Shown here one piece after another: positions 1-5,482 of a stretch of 5,482 bases of DNA. The notes under the pieces were generated by a model. It ran no database searches. It was not told where the DNA came from and saw only the letters and a list, made by a program, of their open reading frames with translations. The stretch's first letter is position 1; the number at the start of each line of letters is the position of its first letter. The stretch lies in the NCBI GenBank assembly GCA_036381475.1, contig DASVCT010000218.1:1-5482 (forward strand), given 5' to 3'. The translations under genes and the position numbers were made by a program. The stretch comes from ZC4RG29 sp036381475. GTDB lineage: Bacteria; Bacteroidota; Bacteroidia; Cytophagales; Cyclobacteriaceae.

Positions 1-1140
1 CTTGCTTTCCTCTATGGCGACGTGCCGCTGGTGACGACCGAGATCACACTTGAAGAAAGCAAGACGTTGCAAAGAATGCCAGTAAGTCAGGTGTGGGATT
101 TCGTTTCAAGCGAGCTGAGCGAAGCAGCAGCTGCGTTGCCAGTTACACAGGCCGACAAAGGTCGGGTAACGAAAGGAACAGCACTCGCTCTTAAGGCGCG
201 CTATATGCTTTATGCAGGTCGGTATCAGGAGGCTGCAGACGCAGCAGCTGCCGTTATGGATCTTGGCGTTCACCACCTGTTTCCTTCTTACGAGGAGCTG
301 TTTAGGTATGCTAATGAAAACAACGAAGAAGTTCTTTTCGACATTCAATTCGTCCAGGGAACGGTCTCCAATGATATATTTAGCGTATTCGGTCAACGAA
401 GCGTCAACGGACGAAGCCTGTTTGTGCCAACGAAGAACCTCGTCAACGCATATGAAATGACCAACGGATTACCTATCGACGATCCGGGAAGCGGCTTTGA
501 CCCAGCCAACCCGTACGTCGATCGTGACCCACGTCTCCACTATTCGGTTTATGTTGAAGGCGATATCCTGCCTAATGGGAACACGTTCGATCCCAAACCG
601 CAAAGCGGCACAGGTGATGCCGTCGGCTCTACGTTCCTCGTGTCACCCACAGGATTCAATGTGAAGAAATACATCAATGAAGAGGATTTGGCCACGCCCA
701 CGAACAGCGGCATCAACCTGATACTGATGCGTTACGCGGAAGTGTTGCTCACCTATGCGGAGGCGAAGATCGAATTGAATCAACTCGACAATACCGTATA
801 CGATGCCATCAATGAAGTCCGATCCAGACCCGACGTTAACATGCCGGCCATCACAGACGGGAAGACGCAGGAAGAACTGCGTGAGATCGTCCGTCACGAA
901 CGGCTCGTTGAACTTGCCTTCGAAGGACAGCGATTCTACGACATCCGTCGGTGGAGGATCGCTGGTGATGTAATGCCAGGAAAAGTTTATGGCATGACGT
1001 ATAAAGATACGGATGACGAACTTCAGACCGTCGAGGTGACGGCATGGACAAATGTGTGGTCGGACCGCAACTATCTGTGGCCGGTGCCGCAGGGCGAGAT
1101 CGATTTGAATGCTTCCCTTGGTCAGAATCCGAATTGGTAA
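1..1140 (+). CDS. SusD/RagB-family outer-membrane glycan-binding lipoprotein (5' partial)
   Basis: SusD-like proteins are surface lipoproteins that form a lid on a SusC TonB-dependent transporter and bind glycans for import. The frame is open from base 1, so the gene begins left of the window; the signal peptide, lipobox and roughly the first 120-200 residues (judged from usual family length) are missing. Visible landmarks, numbered within the fragment, are the early YGDVPLV segment (residues 5-11), a TPR-type helical pair around residues 30-90 (GTALALKARYMLYAGRY), the NLVNAYEMTNG stretch of the ligand-binding region, the LMRYAEVLLTYAEAKIELN helix, RHERLVELAFEGQRFYDIRRW (about 298-318), and the characteristic C-terminus with WPVPQGEID and QNPNW just before the stop. 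The family call is firm. The ligand cannot be read from sequence. The next gene starts about 10-25 bases after the stop, consistent with one transcript. The SusC partner is expected just upstream but is not seen. Confidence 0.96.
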   Translation, partial: LAFLYGDVPLVTTEITLEESKTLQRMPVSQVWDFVSSELSEAAAALPVTQADKGRVTKGTALALKARYMLYAGRYQEAADAAAAVMDLGVHHLFPSYEELFRYANENNEEVLFDIQFVQGTVSNDIFSVFGQRSVNGRSLFVPTKNLVNAYEMTNGLPIDDPGSGFDPANPYVDRDPRLHYSVYVEGDILPNGNTFDPKPQSGTGDAVGSTFLVSPTGFNVKKYINEEDLATPTNSGINLILMRYAEVLLTYAEAKIELNQLDNTVYDAINEVRSRPDVNMPAITDGKTQEELREIVRHERLVELAFEGQRFYDIRRWRIAGDVMPGKVYGMTYKDTDDELQTVEVTAWTNVWSDRNYLWPVPQGEIDLNASLGQNPNW

Positions 1141-1165
1141 TCGCATAAGAATGACATCCAGAGCC

Positions 1166-3061
1166 ATGAAAATGAAATGTGCGGCACTGATTCTTGCTGG
1201 ATGCCTTTGCCAGGTCTTTTATTGCTGGGGGCAGGTCGCGACAGTCAAGGTGCCGTCCGAAAATATGTACCTCGAGCCTTCTGCGATAAAGGTCGATGGC
1301 CTGCTCGGCGACGTCATCGCGTCGAGCAGGAATGGAAGAATCAAGACACTTCCTTCATGGGAAGATGGAGCGCTTATCACGATGTTCGGCAAGGATGTGA
1401 AGAGCCACCACGACCGGATGGATTGGTACGGCGAGCACGCCGGTAAGTGGCTATACGCCGCATCCTTTGCCGCCCGTCAAAGTGGGGATAAGGCACTGCA
1501 GGATCTGGTGATCAAAACGGCAGATTTTCTGGTTGCACAACAGGAGGCCGACGGTTACCTGGGAAACTACGGTCCCACGGTGAGGCTGACGAACGATGAA
1601 ATATCGCATAAACGGTCGTGGGATGTCTGGAACCTGAGTTACATGACGCTCGGACTGCTTCATGTCAACCGTTACTATCCCGATTCTTCCTATCTCAATG
1701 CAGCAAGATCGATCGGCGAACTATTCATCAATATGTTTGGCGACGGTTCGCGCAACATTGTTGAATACGGGACACGAAGGGGCGTATCGGCTACAATCAT
1801 TATCGACCCTGTCGTGGAACTGTACAAGGTAACTGCGGATCCGCGCTACCTCGCGCTTGCCGAGACTGTGGTCAAGGAGTTTGAAGCCGAACCGGATCAC
1901 AGGCTGGTAACCGCTGGCCTCAACAACATCGACATGGAATTTGTCGGAGATGGCAAAATATATCAGATCATATGGAATCTTGCTGGTATCGTCAAGCTGT
2001 ATGAAGTTACCGGTAACACCGATTACCTTAAGGCTGCGGAAAATATTTGGCGCAATATTGCCGAGTTCCATTTAAATATCGCCGGCGGGCCGTGGGGAGG
2101 AGTGGGTAAGCACATGGAATGTTTTAACCGGAAGAACTACTGGAGTCCTTATGGATTGGTGGAAACCTGCAGCACGATGGCCTGGATACAACTTAACAAA
2201 GAGCTGCTACGCATCACCGGCCAGGCGCAGTACGCACAGGCAATAGAGCGGTCTGCCTACAACGCCCTCCTGGGAGCTCGTTTTCCGAATGGCATAGACT
2301 GGTCCTATCATTCATTTACCAATGGAAGCTGGTCAGTTGCCAATTTCAACGACTGCTGTCCTTCCAGCGGGACCCTTGCGCTGGAGGAGTTGCCATCCAT
2401 GATCTATTCCAAAAGAGAGAATGGAGTTGCTGTCAATTTATATGCAGAAAGCGAAGCCGTCATTCTATCTGGTAAGGCAAATATTCGAATCAAACAAGTG
2501 ACGGAATATCCGTTCGACGGCGAGGTTACATTGGAAGTGTACCCCGCAAGGAATCGGCAGACTTTCCCATTGTATCTGCGCATCCCCGACTGGGCTGAGT
2601 CGGCAACGGTTAAGGTCAACGGAAAGATCGTGGACACACAAAAAGTTGAGCCCAACGGATACTTTGTTGTTGACCGCGCATGGAAATCCGCCGATAAAGT
2701 GGAGATCGCTTTTCCAATGACACTACGTGTTGAGGAGAGAACAGAAAAGCTTGATGGCCCGCAAAACGCGGATGAGATATTCAGGATCAAATGGCTGTCA
2801 CTCACCCGGGGACCGCTCGTGTATGCGGTTAGCGGACTGATTGACGGAAGGGACAGGGAACGGGCGCTGGAGTTGGATAAGAACGAAGTGGTGGGATCGC
2901 TTGTTCCCGTTGCCCCTCCCGACGGACTACAGGGGCCCGCCTACCAGCTTGCCACACCAGGTGTTCAGCCGCTGCTGCTTGTTCCTTACTTCGAGGCGGG
3001 TGGCATGAGGAAGGGAGGATGGCGCCTGACTTGGTTGCAGACAATTAGCAAAGACGAATAG
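1166..3061 (+). CDS. GH127-family (DUF1680) glycoside hydrolase, beta-L-arabinofuranosidase-like, exported
   Basis: Enzymes of this family remove terminal beta-L-arabinofuranose or related sugars using a cysteine nucleophile held on a Glu/Cys3 zinc site (known from HypBA1 of Bifidobacterium longum). Numbered from the chosen start, the protein has 631 residues, a usual length. Residues 1-22 form a signal peptide. An (alpha/alpha)6 barrel follows to about residue 400, containing Y-G-E-H and W-D-V-W segments, then a beta-rich C-terminal part. Active-site candidates are E333 and C335 in VETCS and the pair C397-C398 in DCCPSSG. By analogy with HypBA1 these are the zinc ligands, with C397 the nucleophile; E318 in HMECF sits where the acid/base is expected. 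Start choice: ATG at 1166 gives a compact signal peptide (MKMK then a hydrophobic run). ATG at 1151 is equally possible; 1109 would overlap susD and add a basic tail. LAGC at residues 10-13 resembles a lipobox, while CWG before Q23 suits ordinary cleavage, so anchoring is uncertain. GH146 and aceric-acid-type specificities are alternatives. Confidence 0.9.
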   Translation: MKMKCAALILAGCLCQVFYCWGQVATVKVPSENMYLEPSAIKVDGLLGDVIASSRNGRIKTLPSWEDGALITMFGKDVKSHHDRMDWYGEHAGKWLYAASFAARQSGDKALQDLVIKTADFLVAQQEADGYLGNYGPTVRLTNDEISHKRSWDVWNLSYMTLGLLHVNRYYPDSSYLNAARSIGELFINMFGDGSRNIVEYGTRRGVSATIIIDPVVELYKVTADPRYLALAETVVKEFEAEPDHRLVTAGLNNIDMEFVGDGKIYQIIWNLAGIVKLYEVTGNTDYLKAAENIWRNIAEFHLNIAGGPWGGVGKHMECFNRKNYWSPYGLVETCSTMAWIQLNKELLRITGQAQYAQAIERSAYNALLGARFPNGIDWSYHSFTNGSWSVANFNDCCPSSGTLALEELPSMIYSKRENGVAVNLYAESEAVILSGKANIRIKQVTEYPFDGEVTLEVYPARNRQTFPLYLRIPDWAESATVKVNGKIVDTQKVEPNGYFVVDRAWKSADKVEIAFPMTLRVEERTEKLDGPQNADEIFRIKWLSLTRGPLVYAVSGLIDGRDRERALELDKNEVVGSLVPVAPPDGLQGPAYQLATPGVQPLLLVPYFEAGGMRKGGWRLTWLQTISKDE

Positions 3062-3075
3062 ACACGCGTGTTGTC

Positions 3076-4011
3076 ATGGGAAAGATATTGGTGATAGGGA
3101 GTTCAAATGTGGATCTCATTACGAGGGTCGAACGTTTTCCTGCAGCGGGTGAGACCGTTACTGGCAAGCTGTTCGTGCAGGCAATGGGCGGTAAGGGAGC
3201 AAACCAGGCTCTCGCTGCGCACCGGGCCGGAGGCAACGTAAGTTTCGTTACGTGTGTTGGTGCCGACGCGTACGGAGAGGCTGCGCTGCAATACTATGCC
3301 GTCGAAGGCCTTGACGTTTCGTTGGCCCGAAGAATGGACGACAGCCCGACAGGGACCGCGATGATCCTGGTGAACGACGAAGGGGAAAATGTGATCGTCG
3401 TAACGCCTGGCGCCAATGAGAAACTTTTGCCCGTTCATATCAGAAATATCTCTTCCGAGATATCGGAAGCGTCGATGGTCATGTTGCAGATGGAGATACC
3501 GTTGGACACAGTGAAAGAGGCTTGTGACGTGGCGAAACTCCACAATGTTCCGGTATTGCTCAACGTGGCGCCTGCCCGGAAGATTGACGAAAGCCTGATA
3601 CGGCTGACGGATATTCTTGTAGTGAACGAAACCGAGATCGAAACCATATGCGGACACCGCATTGCAGAAATGGGGGAAGAAGGCGTTATCGACATGCTGT
3701 TCGCGATGGGAGCAAGCACGGTTATCCTCACACTTGGAAAACGCGGCTGTATGGTGCGAAGCGCGACCCTTCGGGAGCACATTCCCGCTTTCGAAGTCGA
3801 CACGGTCGACAGCACGGCGGCGGGAGATACCTTTTGCGGAGCTTTGGTCGCGAGACTTAGCAAGGGCGCGAACATCGTGGAGGCGGCAACGTTCGCCAGT
3901 GCAGCCGCAGCAATCTGCGTGACCCGGCTTGGAGCGCAGCCATCGGTGCCCCTTGAGAAGGAGGTCGTAAATTTTTGGAAAATAAGGCAGGACAACGGAA
4001 GGGTTCTGTAA
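3076..4011 (+). CDS. rbsK: PfkB-family sugar kinase, ribokinase-like
   Basis: This cytoplasmic kinase likely uses ATP to phosphorylate a pentose such as ribose at O5. At 311 residues it matches the usual ribokinase length, and there is no signal peptide. Motifs in order: GSSNVDL near the N-terminus with sugar-binding D13; the PfkB signature GGKGANQA (G38-N45 region, including K40 and N43); a TPGANEKL stretch; NETE at 184-187, matching the ribokinase N-x-x-E metal/phosphate motif; a TLGKRGC loop; the anion-hole/catalytic motif STAAGDTF with catalytic base D251; and a C-terminal VTRLGAQPS segment like the one that helps form the nucleotide and monovalent-cation sites in ribokinases. ATG at 3076 is the natural start, 14 bases after the GH127 stop, with no earlier in-frame start in the gap and no clear Shine-Dalgarno sequence. 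The ribokinase subfamily is well supported by these motifs. The true substrate may be another pentose delivered by this locus, so the symbol is given by family resemblance only. Confidence 0.9.
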   Translation: MGKILVIGSSNVDLITRVERFPAAGETVTGKLFVQAMGGKGANQALAAHRAGGNVSFVTCVGADAYGEAALQYYAVEGLDVSLARRMDDSPTGTAMILVNDEGENVIVVTPGANEKLLPVHIRNISSEISEASMVMLQMEIPLDTVKEACDVAKLHNVPVLLNVAPARKIDESLIRLTDILVVNETEIETICGHRIAEMGEEGVIDMLFAMGASTVILTLGKRGCMVRSATLREHIPAFEVDTVDSTAAGDTFCGALVARLSKGANIVEAATFASAAAAICVTRLGAQPSVPLEKEVVNFWKIRQDNGRVL

Positions 4012-4040
4012 TTCCGGTATGCCTGCCGCAAGTCCCGATT

Positions 4041-4063
4041 GGAAAAACCTGCAACATAAACCT
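4041..4063 (+). promoter_or_regulatory. A-rich leader before the sulfatase start (possible translation-initiation region)
   Basis: The bases just before ATG 4064 include a run of five A's (4043-4047) and the sequence acataaacc, and lack a GGAGG-type Shine-Dalgarno. Bacteroidota often rely on A-rich leaders rather than Shine-Dalgarno pairing, so this modestly favours 4064 over 4019 and 4091 as the start. No convincing -33 TTTG/-7 TAnnTTTG promoter pair is seen in the 4012-4063 gap. Confidence 0.25.
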
Positions 4064-5482
4064 ATGAGTTCGAATCTTAATTTCGCAACGATGAATTCCA
4101 TTACCAGACTGTTAATCCTGGTGCTGAACCTGGCCATCTTTTGTTCCGGGTGTACGAGCCGGAGTGTCGGCACCGGTTCGAGCGACCGGCCACCGAACGT
4201 TGTTTTCTTTTTGGTCGATGACCTCGGCTGGACTGATGTGGGATGTTATGGGAGCAGTTTCTATGAAACGCCCAACATTGACAAGCTTGCTCAGGAGGGC
4301 GTGAAATTCACGAATGCCTATGCGGCATGTCATGTGTGCTCGCCCACCCGCGCCAGCATAATGACGGGTAAGTACCCCGCCAGGATAAACTTGACCGACT
4401 GGCTGCCGGGTCGTAACGATTTTGCCTACCAGAGGTTTAAGAACGTCGAGCCGGTACAACAACTTCCGCTTGACGAAAAAACGCTGGCAGATGCGTTGAA
4501 GGAACAAGGATACGCTACAGCAATTTTTGGGAAGTGGCATCTTGACGAAATCACTTCTGACCCCACCAAGTACGGCTTCGACATACATGTTCCTAAAGGT
4601 TGGGGAAAAGGCTGGCCGCTCACATATTATGCGCCATTCAGGCTTCCGAACTATGACGGAAATCCCGGAGAGTATCTTACCGACCGGCTGACAACAGATG
4701 CATTGCAGTATATTGACGACAACCGGGATAAGCCATTCTTCCTGTTTCTTTCTCATTTCGCCGTTCACGATCCCATTGAAGGCCGGCCTGACCTTGTAGA
4801 AAAATACAAGAAGAAGCTTGCCTCGATGAAGGAACCCGACGGGCCTCCTTATATACTTGAAGGGAATCCCGATGCCGAGGACCCGCTTACGCTGGATGAA
4901 CGTGTTTCACTGCTGGCAGATACGGCGTATGACGGGTTTAGTCAGCTCCCCCGGGGTACGGTTAAGATCAAGCAGCGTCAGGACAACGTACAGTTTGCCG
5001 GCGTCGTAGAGGCCATGGATGAGAGCTTGGGCAGGGTAGTAGCCAAGCTGAAGGAGCTGGGCATCTACGACAATACCATAGTGATCTTCGCCTCCGACAA
5101 TGGCGGAATGGCCGCGGCAAATTTCGGACGGCCGAGCAAGGTGCTCGATCCCACCACGCCCGACAAGCACTTTTCCACTTCAAACCTTCCCCTGCGCGGG
5201 GCCAAGGGATGGATGTATGAAGGAGGTATTCGCGTACCGGTGATTGTCAAGTGGAGCGGTGTGAAAAATCCGGGGAGTGTGTGCGACGTGCCTATCATTA
5301 GCACCGACTTTTACCCGTCCATCCTCGCCATGGCCGGACTGCCACTCCTGCCGGAACAACACGTCGATGGAAAAAGTATTGTGCCCTTGCTGCAGGGCGC
5401 CTCAACCCTTGACAGAGAGGCAATTTATTGGCATTTTCCCCACTATAGCAATCACGGGATGCAGAGCCCGGGCGGAGCGATA
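4064..5482 (+). CDS. Type I (S1, formylglycine-dependent) sulfatase, lipoprotein, 3' partial
   Basis: It hydrolyses sulfate esters, probably on a glycan in the periplasm or at the cell surface. The frame stays open to the window edge (473 codons from this start); perhaps 40-100 residues are missing. Numbered from 4064: a hydrophobic segment (16-26) ends in CSGC, so C30 is a likely lipidation site; VDDLG gives metal ligands D52 and D53; CSPTRASIMTG (92-102) is the sulfatase signature in which C92 becomes formylglycine and R96 supports it; FGKWHL supplies K157 and H159; H235 lies in HFAVHD; SDNGG supplies D345 and N346; K381 lies in RGAKGWMYEGG. All expected catalytic positions are present. The end, with YWHFPHYSNHG, approaches the family's C-terminal subdomain and resembles the S1_16 group from memory, untested. 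Start candidates are ATGs at 4019, 4064 and 4091. 4091 gives the most compact lipoprotein signal; 4064 was chosen for its A-rich leader. No maturase gene is in the window. Confidence 0.95.
   Translation, partial: MSSNLNFATMNSITRLLILVLNLAIFCSGCTSRSVGTGSSDRPPNVVFFLVDDLGWTDVGCYGSSFYETPNIDKLAQEGVKFTNAYAACHVCSPTRASIMTGKYPARINLTDWLPGRNDFAYQRFKNVEPVQQLPLDEKTLADALKEQGYATAIFGKWHLDEITSDPTKYGFDIHVPKGWGKGWPLTYYAPFRLPNYDGNPGEYLTDRLTTDALQYIDDNRDKPFFLFLSHFAVHDPIEGRPDLVEKYKKKLASMKEPDGPPYILEGNPDAEDPLTLDERVSLLADTAYDGFSQLPRGTVKIKQRQDNVQFAGVVEAMDESLGRVVAKLKELGIYDNTIVIFASDNGGMAAANFGRPSKVLDPTTPDKHFSTSNLPLRGAKGWMYEGGIRVPVIVKWSGVKNPGSVCDVPIISTDFYPSILAMAGLPLLPEQHVDGKSIVPLLQGASTLDREAIYWHFPHYSNHGMQSPGGAI

Larger units (their letters stand above)
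1..5482 (+). other. Part of a polysaccharide utilization locus, probably a single operon
   Basis: Four same-strand genes (susD-like, GH127, ribokinase-like, sulfatase) have short gaps of about 25, 14 and 52 bases with no hairpin-plus-T-run between them. A SusD-like gene next to a glycoside hydrolase and a sulfatase is the standard signature of a Bacteroidota PUL. A susC-like gene and a regulator (hybrid two-component, ECF sigma/anti-sigma, or similar) would be expected outside the window, but neither is visible here. Transcription as one unit is inferred from spacing only. Confidence 0.8.

Noticed and set aside
1109..1165. Extended N-terminus for the GH127 gene starting inside the SusD-like gene
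   Set aside because: It would put a highly basic MLPLVRIRIGNRIR segment ahead of an otherwise normal signal peptide, in bases that code for the conserved SusD end. It is better explained as chance read-through of an open frame.
643..1167. Open frame on the - strand (174 codons) opposite the end of the SusD-like gene
   Set aside because: The + strand encodes the conserved SusD C-terminus here; the antisense frame has no recognisable motif.
3452..3469. Perfect 7-base inverted repeat with a 4-base loop (cttccga/tcggaag)
   Set aside because: It lies in the middle of the kinase coding sequence, has no T-run after it, and the stem is short. It is most likely chance, not a terminator or operator.
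3796..3810. Two gtcgac palindromes separated by three bases
   Set aside because: They encode the V-D-T-V-D residues just before the kinase catalytic motif. Codon choice explains the repeat, and nothing suggests a regulatory site.
4012..4063. Possible internal promoter or terminator between kinase and sulfatase
   Set aside because: No hairpin followed by T's and no good Bacteroidota promoter pair was seen. The gap is short and consistent with an operon.
3103..4173. Long open frame on the - strand (356 codons) opposite the kinase
   Set aside because: It lies antisense to a kinase whose motifs are all conserved on the + strand. Its translation is rich in His, Arg and Cys with no recognisable domain, typical of a shadow frame in even-GC DNA.
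4112..4768. Open frame on the - strand (218 codons) opposite the sulfatase
   Set aside because: It is fully covered by the sulfatase frame, which carries its catalytic signature in this stretch. The antisense product shows no family features.

Overview
The window looks like part of a Bacteroidota (Bacteroidetes) polysaccharide utilization locus (PUL). The main evidence is a SusD/RagB-family glycan-binding lipoprotein gene, found only in that phylum, followed on the same strand by carbohydrate-degrading and sugar-processing genes. Base composition is close to even GC by eye, which is high for many gut Bacteroides and fits several environmental Bacteroidota lineages. Genus cannot be read from the sequence. 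The gene starts also lack clear Shine-Dalgarno sequences, as is usual for this phylum.

Layout, all on the + strand: (1) 1-1140, the C-terminal ~380 residues of a SusD-like protein, whose 5' end and presumed SusC partner lie left of the window; (2) about 1166-3061, an exported GH127/DUF1680 family glycoside hydrolase (beta-L-arabinofuranosidase-type fold) with the Glu/Cys zinc-thiolate active site intact; (3) 3076-4011, a complete PfkB-family sugar kinase of the ribokinase type; (4) about 4064 to the right edge, a type I (S1, formylglycine-dependent) sulfatase with a lipoprotein signal, cut before its C-terminus. Gaps are 25, 14 and about 52 bases. I see no terminator-like hairpin or convincing promoter between the genes, so co-transcription from a promoter left of the window is likely.

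Working model: SusD with an unseen SusC captures and imports oligosaccharide. The sulfatase removes sulfate esters, the GH127 enzyme releases a terminal furanose-type sugar, and the cytoplasmic kinase phosphorylates a released pentose. The families are clear from sequence. The exact glycan and the substrate of each enzyme are inference.

I found no RNA genes, mobile elements, CRISPR arrays, significant repeats or broken genes. Nothing here is convincingly a new system. The most interesting point is the combination of GH127, a ribokinase-like kinase and a sulfatase in one SusD-linked operon, which suggests an unusual, possibly sulfated, pentose-containing target.
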